64,000 nt of DNA from Parabacteroides sp. (GCA_022775005.1 JALFJR010000017.1:1-64000); one strand, 5' to 3'. Numbered from the stretch's first letter, positions 1 to 8,009 are shown. Translations and numbers: made by a program. The notes: generated by a model not told the origin, from the sequence alone.

Positions 1-30
1 GTTTCGTAAATGCCCGCAAATGTACAAAAA

Positions 31-1566
31 TTAAATGGTTCGGTGAACCTCATGTCCCTGTACATAGATCGCGCTGTGCGGACGGGCCGGGCAAAGGTGC
101 TCGCAAGCGCCACAGCCAATGCAGGTCTCCACGTTGACCACGGGAATCTGCAGGGACTTGGGATCGCTCGGATCTTTCGGCACCATCTGGATCGACTTCG
201 TCGGGCAATGCCGCTCGCAGTTGCCGCAGCTCTTGCCCTCGGCATTCACGATACAAAGGTCTTTCACCCAGACGGCATGACCGATCTGGATGGCTGACTT
301 ATCGGCCTTGGTGATCGGCTTGATCGCCCCGGCGGGACAGACCTCGGAACACTTCGTACACTCCGGACGGCAGTAGCCACGCTCGTAGCTCATCACGGGC
401 TGCATCAAGGTCATCAAGTCGCCCGAGGGACGCAACACATGGTTCTCGCAGACGGAGACACAGAGCTGACAACCGGTGCAATGTTGTGTCAAGTTCTTCA
501 CGCTCAACGAGCCCGGAGGCGTCAATGGAGAGACACGATCTGGCTCCACACGCTCCTTGATGGGGGCGAATCCACCATCTTTCTTCATCTCGACGGCCTC
601 CTTCTTCTGCTGCGCTTTCGCCGCCAGGGAAGAGAGGGTCACCACCGCCGTAGCCGCTAAGGCCCGACGACGGGAGGGATCAGCCGCTTGGTCCGCTTCC
701 GCCTTGGAAGCAGTAGGTTGCGCAGAGGCACATGTCACAGCACCAACAGGTTTGCCATAGCGAATCGCCTGCTGATGGCAGTTGTCGAGACAGTCCATGC
801 AGGCCACGCAACGACTATAGTCGATCATGTGGTTCTTCGCGTCGATGCAAGATGCCTTGCACTTGCGGGCGCACACGCCACATCCGTTGCACTTCGAGAG
901 GTCGATGTGCGGTTTCAACAGCGAGAAGCGTGCCAAGAAACCCAAGATCGTCCCCACAGGACAGATCGTGTTGCAATAGGTGCGGCCATTACGCCAAGCC
1001 AACACCGCGATTACTACCAAGCTGACCAAAGCCACCACGAAGGTACCTATACCTTTAATATAGGTATCCACCCGATAGAAAGCATAGCTGTCCGACTGCT
1101 CGGCGAAATAAGCCAAGAGATTATTTCCTGCTTGATAAACCGGTGCGAACAGGTTGGAGGCGATGCGGCCATACGCACTATAGGGGGCCAACAGGGCCAC
1201 CAACGAACCGACACCCGCCACGCAAGCCACCACGAAAACGGCCAGCACGGCATAGCGAAGGATAGACTTCGCGGGGGAATAGCTAAAACGGAACTTTTTC
1301 TTCTTCCGCTTTCCACTCACCCAGGAGATCACATCCTGCATCACGCCCAACGGACAGATCACTGAGCAATAGACACGCCCCAGAAGCAGGGTCAGGATCA
1401 CCAGACCAATGACTACACCCACGTTCAAGGCCAGCACAGCGGGCCAGAACTGCAGCTTGGCCATCCAACCAAACCAGGCGTGAATTGTCCCCGTGAAATC
1501 AAGGAACAGCAAGGTGATCAACACAAAGAAAACCGTTGCGGCAAAGATTCTTATTTTTCGAAGCAT
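31..1566 (-). CDS. NapH-like polyferredoxin membrane protein with C-terminal periplasmic-type ferredoxin domain
   Basis: The 511-residue protein begins with NapH/CcoG-like membrane segments (about residues 7-25, 42-63, 101-127 and 172-191) carrying two Cx3CP motifs (CSVICP near 67, CNTICP near 198). Two [4Fe-4S] motifs follow at 226-236 and 253-263. After a linker lies a second ferredoxin-like half with further Cys clusters near 363-373, 403-410, 447-454 and 482-492. Between the halves is an SRRRALAAT stretch and a hydrophobic run ending AAKAQ, which looks like an internal twin-arginine segment. It is 27 bases downstream of an aldo/keto reductase gene with Fe-S motifs, so electron transfer from the quinone pool to that enzyme is a reasonable inference. 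The physiological substrate is unknown. The start is an ATG. Confidence 0.85.
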   Translation of the reverse strand: MLRKIRIFAATVFFVLITLLFLDFTGTIHAWFGWMAKLQFWPAVLALNVGVVIGLVILTLLLGRVYCSVICPLGVMQDVISWVSGKRKKKKFRFSYSPAKSILRYAVLAVFVVACVAGVGSLVALLAPYSAYGRIASNLFAPVYQAGNNLLAYFAEQSDSYAFYRVDTYIKGIGTFVVALVSLVVIAVLAWRNGRTYCNTICPVGTILGFLARFSLLKPHIDLSKCNGCGVCARKCKASCIDAKNHMIDYSRCVACMDCLDNCHQQAIRYGKPVGAVTCASAQPTASKAEADQAADPSRRRALAATAVVTLSSLAAKAQQKKEAVEMKKDGGFAPIKERVEPDRVSPLTPPGSLSVKNLTQHCTGCQLCVSVCENHVLRPSGDLMTLMQPVMSYERGYCRPECTKCSEVCPAGAIKPITKADKSAIQIGHAVWVKDLCIVNAEGKSCGNCERHCPTKSIQMVPKDPSDPKSLQIPVVNVETCIGCGACEHLCPARPHSAIYVQGHEVHRTI

Positions 1567-1593
1567 AATTTCGTTCTCCTTTCTTTACGGGGT

Positions 1594-2961
1594 TTAACCA
1601 TTTACTTTCAACGATTCTACAAACTGGTCGATCCGGCTCAGCTCCTTCGGGATGTCGATGCCCTGCGGACAGTGAGGACTGCACTCGTTGCAGCCGGTGC
1701 AATGGTCGGCCTGTCGCAACTTGGGGACACTGCGGTCGTAGCCCACCAAGTAGGCTCGGCGTGCCTCAGCATAGTTAGGATCTTGCGTGCTCTTCGGCAC
1801 GTTGCCCTCGTTGACACATTTATTATAATGAAGCAAAATGCCCGGGATGTCCAGCGCATAGGGACAGGGCATGCAATACTTGCAGTCGTTGCAAGGCACG
1901 GTCGGGTACATGGACAACAGGTCGGCCGTCTCCTGCAAGAAGACCTTCTCCTCCTCCGTCACGGAATCGAGCGGCGAGAAGGTGCGCAGGTTGTCCTGCA
2001 GGTGCTCCATGTAGGTCATGCCGCTCAGCACCGTTAACACCCCTTCGGGAGAACCGGCGAAGCGGAAGGCCCAAGAGGCCACGCTGTTCTCCGGCCGCCG
2101 CTGCTTCAAGCGCGCCACGATGTGATCCGGCACCCTCGACAGGCGACCGCCCAGGAGCGGCTCCATGATGATGGCCGGGATGTTCCGTTTGTGCAGCTCG
2201 CCGTAGAGGTATTCCGCATTCACGTTGCGAGAGGTGGCGTGCTTCCAGTCGAGGTAGTTGAGCTGGATCTGCACGAAGTCCCAAGGAATGCCCATATTGA
2301 GCACATGGTCGAACACCTTCACGTCCCCATGGAAGGACCAGCCCAGGTTGCGGACCCGTCCCTCGGCACGTTGCTTCAGCATGAAGTCGAGCACGCCATT
2401 CTTGATGTAGCGATCCTCGAAAAGCTCGATGCCACTGCCTCCTCCGATGGAGTGCATCAGGTAGTAGTCCAAGTAGTCGGTCTGCAAGTGCTCCAGGGAC
2501 TGGTGGAACATGGCGATCGAGTTCTCACGCGTATAGTTGCTGAAGTTCGACATCTTGGTGGCCAGGTAGTAGGACTCGCGCGGATGGCGACTCAAGGCGA
2601 TGCCCGTAGCCTTCTCCGACATACCCTGCACATAGACCGGGGCAGTGTCGAAATAGTTCACGCCATGTTCGATGGCATAGTCCACGAGGCGGTTCACCTC
2701 CTCTTGGTCGATCACATCCTTGCCATCGTCTCCCTTCTTCACCGGCCATCGCATACAGCCATAGCCCAAGAGGGAAACACGATCCCCCGTCGTGGGATTC
2801 TTTCGGTAGGTCATCTTGTCGGTCGGCACCTCGCCCAAGGCTTTCGAGGCCGCTCCCGGCTCACTCTTGGAGCCACACCCGTAGAGGGCGGCTGACGAAG
2901 CTACCGCTCCACCTCCCATCACCTTCAGGAAATGGCGGCGGTTCATCTCTTGCTTTTCCAT
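1594..2961 (-). CDS. Tat-exported aldo/keto reductase with C-terminal 4Fe-4S motifs
   Basis: The 455-residue protein starts with a twin-arginine signal (NRRHFLKVMGGG) followed by a lipobox-like AALYGC, so a Tat-exported, possibly lipid-anchored protein is predicted. The aldo/keto reductase barrel follows, with the expected tetrad visible: Asp and Tyr in YFDTAPVYVQG, Lys in YLATKMS, His in YYLMHSIGG. The C-terminal 100 residues carry two Cys clusters (CNDCKYCMPCP and CTGCNECSPHCP) typical of ferredoxin-fused family members. It is the middle gene of a three-gene operon, 35 bases after the small peptide gene and 27 bases before the NapH-like gene. Its substrate cannot be told from the sequence. 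Confidence 0.88.
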   Translation of the reverse strand: MEKQEMNRRHFLKVMGGGAVASSAALYGCGSKSEPGAASKALGEVPTDKMTYRKNPTTGDRVSLLGYGCMRWPVKKGDDGKDVIDQEEVNRLVDYAIEHGVNYFDTAPVYVQGMSEKATGIALSRHPRESYYLATKMSNFSNYTRENSIAMFHQSLEHLQTDYLDYYLMHSIGGGSGIELFEDRYIKNGVLDFMLKQRAEGRVRNLGWSFHGDVKVFDHVLNMGIPWDFVQIQLNYLDWKHATSRNVNAEYLYGELHKRNIPAIIMEPLLGGRLSRVPDHIVARLKQRRPENSVASWAFRFAGSPEGVLTVLSGMTYMEHLQDNLRTFSPLDSVTEEEKVFLQETADLLSMYPTVPCNDCKYCMPCPYALDIPGILLHYNKCVNEGNVPKSTQDPNYAEARRAYLVGYDRSVPKLRQADHCTGCNECSPHCPQGIDIPKELSRIDQFVESLKVNG

Positions 2962-2996
2962 CCTATCTGATTTTCTTTTGAATTGATTCTACAAAC

Positions 2997-3200
2997 TTAC
3001 TCCTTGTCCTTTGGCCGTTTAGGGCACTCTTTCATATGATTTTTAAGGTCTATACCCACATATGTCTTACAATAAGGACATGTCATCGCATCTCCGTTTA
3101 TGAGTCGGTCTTGAAGTATCTCCATTGGAGAAAGATAACCACCCGTCACCTGGTCCAACTCTTGCTCCTCGATGGGAGTCATTGCTTTCTTTTCTTCCAT
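2997..3200 (-). CDS. Double-glycine leader peptide with C-terminal C2HC zinc-knuckle-like tail
   Basis: This 67-residue protein has an N-terminal leader ending ELDQVTGG at about residues 14-21, which resembles the GG-type natural product leader known in Bacteroidales (TIGR04149-like). The part after GG holds CPYC followed by HMKEC, a CxxC...HxxxC arrangement that could bind zinc. No peptidase-ABC transporter, radical SAM enzyme or other maturation gene is visible nearby. Instead it is the first gene of an operon with an exported Fe-S aldo/keto reductase and a Fe-S membrane protein. It may be a ribosomally made peptide, or a small zinc protein that only looks like one. The reading frame and operon position make it a real gene; its function is not known. 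Confidence 0.7.
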   Translation of the reverse strand: MEEKKAMTPIEEQELDQVTGGYLSPMEILQDRLINGDAMTCPYCKTYVGIDLKNHMKECPKRPKDKE

Positions 3201-3238
3201 AATAACCTTCTTGTTTAATGGATTTGTTTATCTGCCAA

Positions 3239-3269
3239 CAAAAATAGGGATTATTTTCTGGTTAGCAAG
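3239..3269 (-). promoter_or_regulatory. Promoter of the GG-peptide/Fe-S operon
   Basis: On the minus strand the -7 box is TATTTTTG (3239-3246), and a TTG-type -33 element lies 19 bases upstream (3266-3268). This matches the Bacteroidota sigma consensus. It lies about 38 bases before the peptide start codon. Confidence 0.55.
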
Positions 3270-3340
3270 AGGTACAGACGCTATTAATGAAAAATATCTC
3301 CTTAGTTAGGCAAAAATATTTCTCCAACTGGCAAAAAAAA

Positions 3341-3436
3341 TGTACTACGGTGTAGTCGCGCAAGTGTACCGTGGTACATTTAACCAAGTACACCACGGTA
3401 CACTTCACCGAATACTCCGTGGTTCCTTTTCCAACT
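3341..3436. repeat. Array A: four 24-base units with alternating inverted CCACGG/CCGTGG cores
   Basis: Four degenerate units begin at 3341, 3365, 3389 and 3413. The six-base cores CTACGG, CCGTGG, CCACGG and CCGTGG sit at 3345, 3369, 3393 and 3417, exactly 24 bases apart, and they alternate in orientation. Units 2 and 3 contain a perfect 14-base inverted repeat: AAGTGTACCGTGGT at 3362-3375 pairs with ACCACGGTACACTT at 3391-3404. The array lies between the divergent promoters of the GG-peptide operon and the DUF5063 operon. The frame through it stays open and would encode an eight-residue repeat joined to DUF5063, but this looks incidental. No terminal inverted repeats or target duplications are apparent. 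The 3201-3552 stretch holds this array and the two promoters, and nothing else that I can see. Confidence 0.8.
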
Positions 3437-3506
3437 CACTCAGGGCATCTGCTCAACCCGACATAAGCTCAGAGAACATCTTAAGACAGCGTTGGAATTT
3501 TTTTTG

Positions 3507-3514
3507 TATTTTCG
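3507..3514 (+). promoter_or_regulatory. Possible -7 box of the DUF5063 operon
   Basis: TATTTTCG is one base from the Bacteroidota -7 consensus and lies 38 bases before the chosen ATG at 3553. No good TTTG is present at the right distance, so this is a weak call. It argues against translation starting upstream at 3340. Confidence 0.35.
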
Positions 3515-3552
3515 CGCACGTTATGTTTTACATAAAAAGGCAAATAGCTGAA

Positions 3553-4113
3553 ATGACAAACGAAAACAATCCGATATACGAACGAAACACATTGGAATTC
3601 GTAACCGTTGCGCTGGAGTATTGTAGCTTCGTAGAGCATGCGGGCGAGAAAGGGCTATTCAATTTTGTGGATAAGGCCACGAAATTATTGCCTTTACTGT
3701 ATCTGAAGGCCTTGCTTTTGCCAGAGGTGGAAAGCGAAGAGGAGACAATACCCGAATTGACCGTAACGGAGGAGATGTATGAGGCCGTTCGCCAACGGAT
3801 CGCCATCCTCTTAGGCGAACGAGACACCTATTTAGAGACGTTTCAAGAGGATATGCGCTACAGCGAAACGCCTATCGCCGCTTTTATCTCGGAGAACTTG
3901 GCGGACGTTTATCAAGATACCGGTAACTTCGTTGCCCTCTTCCGCCAAGAGAACGAAGAGGCTATGCGAGAGGCCATCGCATTATGCGCACAAAACTTCC
4001 GAGATTATTGGGGAGGACGACTGCTCAATGCCTTAAAGGCGTTGCATGCTGTGCGTTTCAGCGGGGATGAGGATATGCAACCGATTGAAGAGGAAGAGGA
4101 AGAACAAGCATGA
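3553..4113 (+). CDS. DUF5063 domain protein
   Basis: The 186-residue acidic, mostly helical protein matches the DUF5063 type found in Bacteroidales: a helical N-terminus (YERNTLEFVTVALEYCSFVE), a long central helical region, a YWGGRLLNALKALH segment and a Glu-rich tail. It has no signal peptide and should be cytoplasmic. The frame is open upstream to 3340, but that stretch covers repeat array A and a promoter-like box, so the ATG at 3553 is preferred; an ATG at 3523 is the alternative. Its last four bases (ATGA) contain the start of the downstream exonuclease, so the two are translationally coupled. Function is unknown; the neighbours suggest nucleic-acid or RNA metabolism. Confidence 0.8.
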   Translation: MTNENNPIYERNTLEFVTVALEYCSFVEHAGEKGLFNFVDKATKLLPLLYLKALLLPEVESEEETIPELTVTEEMYEAVRQRIAILLGERDTYLETFQEDMRYSETPIAAFISENLADVYQDTGNFVALFRQENEEAMREAIALCAQNFRDYWGGRLLNALKALHAVRFSGDEDMQPIEEEEEEQA

Positions 4114-4724
4114 TACAGGCATTTACACATACGAAAATCTCGAAAGAGGAAATCTCCTTGATGGAAATTGAGGAGTTTAAAGGAAGAATTATCACGATCC
4201 TCTCCCTTGAAGAGGCCAACAAAGCGGTCAGCTACCTACAAAAATTCAGTATCGTGGGGATAGACACGGAAACGCGCCCCTGTTTCCGCAAAGGAAAAAG
4301 CTACATAGTCTCGTTGCTGCAAGTCTCAACGTTCGACACCTGTTTCCTGTTTCGGCTCAACCATATCGGTATGCCGGATTCATTGGTCAAACTGCTGCAA
4401 AGCGAATCCACCACGAAAGTAGGTCTTTCCTTGCGCGACGATTTTAATGCATTACGCAAACGCAAGGAAATCAATCCGGCTAATTATATCGATCTGCAGA
4501 AAATGGTAGGAGCCTTTGGCATTGAAGAGTTCAGCCTGCAAAAGATTTACGCGATCATTTTCGGCAAGAAAATCTCGAAGCGGCAGCGGTTGACCAATTG
4601 GGAGGCAGACACGCTAACCGATTCGCAAAAGAAGTATGCCGCACTCGATGCTTGGGCCTGCCTCAATATCTATAACTACCTCAGTCAAGCAACTTTTGAA
4701 ACACGCATAAATGAAGCATTGTAA
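4110..4724 (+). CDS. DEDDy-type 3'-5' exonuclease domain protein (RNase D-like)
   Basis: A single exonuclease domain of 204 residues. The DEDDy motifs are visible: ExoI as GIDTETRP, ExoII in VGLSLRDDFNAL, and ExoIII as YAALDAWACLNIY. It lacks the HRDC domains of full-length RNase D, so it is a stand-alone domain of the type common in Bacteroidota, acting on RNA or DNA 3' ends. The start overlaps the DUF5063 stop by four bases and the end overlaps the rRNA methyltransferase by 14 bases. A later in-frame ATG (MEIEEF) gives an alternative start. Confidence 0.88.
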   Translation: MIQAFTHTKISKEEISLMEIEEFKGRIITILSLEEANKAVSYLQKFSIVGIDTETRPCFRKGKSYIVSLLQVSTFDTCFLFRLNHIGMPDSLVKLLQSESTTKVGLSLRDDFNALRKRKEINPANYIDLQKMVGAFGIEEFSLQKIYAIIFGKKISKRQRLTNWEADTLTDSQKKYAALDAWACLNIYNYLSQATFETRINEAL

Positions 4725-5895
4725 AGTTTTTCTGAAACCCAAGAAAGAGGAATCGTTGCTTCGATTCCATCCCTGGGTCTTTTCCGGGGCTATCCAATCA
4801 TTTGAAGGTCAACCCGAAGAGGGAGACTTGGTAGAAGTCTATGGCGCTAACAACCGTTTCTTAGGCATCGGCCATTTCCAGATCGGCAGCATTGCCGTGC
4901 GTATCCTCTCTTTCCAGCAGCAAGAGATTGACCAAGCCTTCTGGGAAAACCGTATTCGCGTTGCCTATGAGTTGCGCAAGACCCTACAGCTGACCGCCTC
5001 AGCGCACAACAACACCTATCGACTGGTGCATGGCGAGGGAGATAACCTGCCCGGATTGGTAATCGATATGTATGCGCATACGGCCGTGATGCAAGCACAC
5101 TCTGTCGGGATGCATCGCGCGCGTCATCAGATCGCAGAGGCCTTGAAACAGATCTTGGGCGACACCTTGCAAAACATCTATTACAAATCAGAAGCGACCC
5201 TCCCCTACAAGGCGAATTTAGGCAGTGAGGATGGCTATTTGTTGGGCGGCGACGTGGAAGACATCGCTTTAGAGAATGGCTTGCGTTTCTGCGTGGATTG
5301 GCAGAAGGGGCAAAAGACCGGTTTCTTCGTGGATCAACGAGAAAACCGTTCACTCTTGGAGCATTATGCCAAGGATCGAGCTGTATTGAATATGTTCTGC
5401 TACACAGGTGGCTTCTCGTTCTATGCCATGCGAGGTGGTGCCAAGGTGGTACACTCCGTGGACAGCTCCGCAAAGGCCATCGCCTTGACCAACAAGAACG
5501 TATCGCTCAACTTCCCGGATGATCCCCGTCACCAAGCTTTCGCTGAGGACGCTTTCAAATACTTGGAGCACATGGGCAGCAATTATGACTTAATCATCCT
5601 CGATCCGCCCGCTTTCGCCAAGCATAAGGATGTATTGCGGAATGCCTTGCAAGGTTATCGTAAACTGAATGCGATTGCTTTCGAGAAGATCAAGCCGGGT
5701 GGCATCTTGTTTACCTTCTCCTGCTCGCAGGTGGTCAACAAAGAGCATTTCCGCCTCGCCGTGTTCAGTGCGGCCGCACAATCGGGTCGAAGTGTTCGCA
5801 TCCTGCATCAACTGACACAACCAGCTGATCATCCGGTCAACATTTACCATCCCGAAGGTGAGTACTTGAAAGGCTTGGTGCTCTATGTAGAATAA
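4711..5895 (+). CDS. Class I SAM-dependent rRNA methyltransferase with N-terminal PUA domain (RlmI-like)
   Basis: This 394-residue protein has an N-terminal PUA-like RNA-binding region (KKEESLLRFHPWVFSGAI) and a C-terminal Rossmann methyltransferase. The SAM-binding motif is in VLNMFCYTGGFSFYA, the catalytic-loop motif is DPPAFAKHK, and FSCSQVV carries the likely catalytic cysteine of the RlmI family, which makes 5-methylcytosine in 23S rRNA. Length agrees with RlmI (about 396 residues). It is the third gene of the DUF5063-exonuclease operon, overlapping the preceding gene by 14 bases. The exact target base is inferred from the family only. Confidence 0.9.
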   Translation: MKHCKVFLKPKKEESLLRFHPWVFSGAIQSFEGQPEEGDLVEVYGANNRFLGIGHFQIGSIAVRILSFQQQEIDQAFWENRIRVAYELRKTLQLTASAHNNTYRLVHGEGDNLPGLVIDMYAHTAVMQAHSVGMHRARHQIAEALKQILGDTLQNIYYKSEATLPYKANLGSEDGYLLGGDVEDIALENGLRFCVDWQKGQKTGFFVDQRENRSLLEHYAKDRAVLNMFCYTGGFSFYAMRGGAKVVHSVDSSAKAIALTNKNVSLNFPDDPRHQAFAEDAFKYLEHMGSNYDLIILDPPAFAKHKDVLRNALQGYRKLNAIAFEKIKPGGILFTFSCSQVVNKEHFRLAVFSAAAQSGRSVRILHQLTQPADHPVNIYHPEGEYLKGLVLYVE

Positions 5896-5920
5896 ATAAG
5901 AAATATTATCAAGCGGGTTG

Positions 5921-5950
5921 TTTGGAATTGGCCCTTTTTGTCTATCTTTG
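5921..5950 (+). promoter_or_regulatory. mdh promoter
   Basis: TTTG at 5921-5924 and TATCTTTG at 5943-5950, spaced by 18 bases, match the Bacteroidota consensus. The predicted leader before mdh is about 60 bases. Confidence 0.8.
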
Positions 5951-6017
5951 CCGCAAGTGGCGAAGACAGGCCACAAAGACAAGAACAACAAAACAACTTT
6001 TTAAATAACGTACGAAT

Positions 6018-7016
6018 ATGGGATTTTTAACAAATGACAAATTAGTGATTGTCGGTGCCGGTGGTGCTATCGGTTCAACTATGGTTCAAACCGCGCTTAC
6101 AATGAAGCTGACACCGAACGTGTGTCTGTATGACGTATATGCTCCGGGTATGGAGGGCGTAATGGAAGAGATGTTCCACTGCGGTTATGACAGCGTGAAC
6201 CTCACAGCGACTACGGATGTAGCTGAGGCTTTCAAAGACGCTAAATACATCATCTCTTCAGGTGGTGCTCCCCGTAAGGCAGGTATGACTCGTGAGGATT
6301 TGCTCGCTGGCAACTGTAAGATCGCTGAGGAGCTGGGTAAGAACATCAAGCAGTATTGCCCGGATGTAAAGCATGTAGTAGTGATCTTCAACCCGGCTGA
6401 CTTGACTGGTTTGGTTACATTGCTTTACTCTGGTTTGAAGCCTTCACAGGTTACGACTTTGGCTGCACTTGACTCTACTCGTCTGCGCAGTGAATTGGCT
6501 AAGAAGTTCGGCGTGAAGAGCGACGAGATCACGGGTTGCCGCACCTATGGTGGCCACGGTGAGCAGATGGCTGTATTCGGCAGCAAGGTGAAGATCCAGG
6601 GCAAGCCGTTGAGCGAGATCATCGGTACAGACGCTCTTCCTCAAGAGGAGTGGGAGAAGCTTCGCACAGATGTTGTACAGGGTGGCGCTAAGATCATCCA
6701 GCTCCGTGGCCGTAGCTCATGGCAGAGCCCCGCTTACTGCTCCGTAGAGATGATTCGTGCGATCATGGGTGGTGAGCCTTTCGCATGGCCTGCTGGTACG
6801 TATGTGAAGAACGAGAAGTATCAGAACATCATGATGGCAATGGATACTACACTCGACACGAACGGCTGTACATATAAGATGCCGGAAGGCACTCCGGAGG
6901 AGATGGCTCTGCTCGACGCAAGCTACGCTCACCTCTGCAAGATGCGTGACGAGTTGGTAACGTTGAACATTGTTCCTCCCGTTGAGAAGTGGAACGAGAT
7001 CAACCCGAACTTGTAA
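6018..7016 (+). CDS. mdh: Malate dehydrogenase
   Basis: This 332-residue protein of the lactate/malate dehydrogenase family interconverts malate and oxaloacetate with NAD. The N-terminal Rossmann fold shows GAGGAIGS, substrate arginines are seen in SSGGAPRKAGMTR, and FNPADLTG and the catalytic histidine in TYGGHGEQM are in place. It forms a single-gene unit, with its own strong promoter upstream and a strong hairpin terminator immediately after it. In Bacteroidales it serves the reductive branch that leads to fumarate and succinate. Confidence 0.93.
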   Translation: MGFLTNDKLVIVGAGGAIGSTMVQTALTMKLTPNVCLYDVYAPGMEGVMEEMFHCGYDSVNLTATTDVAEAFKDAKYIISSGGAPRKAGMTREDLLAGNCKIAEELGKNIKQYCPDVKHVVVIFNPADLTGLVTLLYSGLKPSQVTTLAALDSTRLRSELAKKFGVKSDEITGCRTYGGHGEQMAVFGSKVKIQGKPLSEIIGTDALPQEEWEKLRTDVVQGGAKIIQLRGRSSWQSPAYCSVEMIRAIMGGEPFAWPAGTYVKNEKYQNIMMAMDTTLDTNGCTYKMPEGTPEEMALLDASYAHLCKMRDELVTLNIVPPVEKWNEINPNL

Positions 7017-7035
7017 TTCAGATTCAGGGATATAA

Positions 7036-7072
7036 AAATAAGGCGTGTCTCAAAAGGCACGCCTTATTTTTT
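7036..7072 (+). terminator. Rho-independent terminator of mdh
   Basis: AATAAGGCGTG and CACGCCTTATT form a stem around a ten-base loop, followed by a run of T. It lies 20 bases after the mdh stop. Confidence 0.85.
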
Positions 7073-7091
7073 GCTCGTATGCGTAACGATC

Positions 7092-7844
7092 TTAGAAGAT
7101 CCGTCCTGTTAAACGCAACTTAAGCACCGGATAAACCGTCAGCTTATCAATAATCTTCGTGAAATCATCATCAGCATCCAGCTCTGATATCAAATCGTCC
7201 AAATTGCCATAGTTTGTATAAACCTCGGGCGTACCATGTACCTGCACACCCAACTCTCCGCTAAAGCCAAGTCGCTTCTTCGGAACGATACGTCCAAAGC
7301 CAATACCTACATAAGGACGAACAGCCTTCACCTTTAAACCGCCGGACACATTACCATTCTTATCCACCGGCAATACATAATCACCAATTACGACGCCAAG
7401 TTTCTCACCTTGTGCGATGTAATTCTTCAACTCCTCACTATGTCCTTCGATAGTCACCAATTTATCACCTCCAAAATAGGCACCGGCTGAAATAAAGAAA
7501 GGGAAACTTGGGAAAGGATAAACACTCGCAATCAATTCACCCTGCGTACGCTTCATGCTACCCTCCAGATCAACCCGTGCAGGAAACGATCCCATCTGTC
7601 CTGTTGGATCATCTACTTCCACTTTTACATCCGTATTGATTGTAATGCCCGGCATAAAAGAAATGCCACCTCGTAACATTACATATTCCGTGATCGGAGT
7701 CGCTACATCTACACCTATACCCGTAGAGCCCACATTCAAACCTACGGCCAATGAGTTAAAAATGCCATACTCCTTTTGTGCATGGATCATCTGCCCAAAA
7801 AGTAACATGTTAACAAAAGCACATAATAAAGTTAATTTTTTCAT
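7092..7844 (-). CDS. Secreted or outer-membrane hypothetical protein
   Basis: The 250-residue protein has a Sec signal peptide cut after QMIHAQ. The mature part alternates hydrophobic and polar residues, with conserved-looking glycines (SLAVGLNVGSTGIGVDVATP, RPYVGIGFGRI) and an aromatic C-terminal residue (LRLTGRIF), which fits a small outer-membrane beta-barrel. I do not recognise a specific family. It stands alone: a good promoter precedes it and mdh converges on it across the terminator region. A surface or periplasmic location is inferred from these features only. Confidence 0.7.
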   Translation of the reverse strand: MKKLTLLCAFVNMLLFGQMIHAQKEYGIFNSLAVGLNVGSTGIGVDVATPITEYVMLRGGISFMPGITINTDVKVEVDDPTGQMGSFPARVDLEGSMKRTQGELIASVYPFPSFPFFISAGAYFGGDKLVTIEGHSEELKNYIAQGEKLGVVIGDYVLPVDKNGNVSGGLKVKAVRPYVGIGFGRIVPKKRLGFSGELGVQVHGTPEVYTNYGNLDDLISELDADDDFTKIIDKLTVYPVLKLRLTGRIF

Positions 7845-7875
7845 ACTCTATATATTTATTGTTACTAACATTGCG

Positions 7876-7906
7876 CAAAGATAAGTAAAACCATTTAACA
7901 AACAAA
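7876..7906 (-). promoter_or_regulatory. Promoter of the secreted barrel-like protein
   Basis: On the minus strand TTTG (7903-7906) and TATCTTTG (7876-7883) are spaced by 19 bases, an excellent consensus match 32 bases before the ATG. Confidence 0.8.
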
Positions 7907-7926
7907 TACAGAGGTAAAGAAACACA

Positions 7927-7960
7927 AAAAGGGCGCAAACCGCGAAGTTTGCACCCTTTC
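7927..7960 (-). terminator. Terminator of the pheT-yebC operon
   Basis: A 13-base stem (AAAGGGCGCAAAC with GTTTGCACCCTTT, one G-T pair) is followed on the minus strand by TTTTTG. It lies about 50 bases after the yebC stop. Confidence 0.8.
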
Positions 7961-8009
7961 CTACGCCTATTATTGACAATAAAATAGTCAGATCATATCA
8001 AGAAGGGGA

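Noticed and set aside
688..1365. 225-codon plus-strand frame opposite the NapH-like gene
   Set aside because: It is the antisense shadow of a well-supported Fe-S protein gene, with no promoter or family likeness.
2122..2895. 257-codon plus-strand frame opposite the aldo/keto reductase gene
   Set aside because: Antisense shadow in a GC-rich conserved gene; the His/Val-rich translation has no recognisable family.
3341..3436. CRISPR array
   Set aside because: Only four units of 24 bases, all diverged and alternately inverted, with no unique spacers and no cas genes in the window. Arrays B and C fail for the same reasons.
3340..3552. Longer DUF5063 frame that would include an eight-residue repeat encoded by array A
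   Set aside because: The stretch covers the repeat array and a promoter-like box, and the residues after the repeat do not look like protein. The ATG at 3553 fits better.
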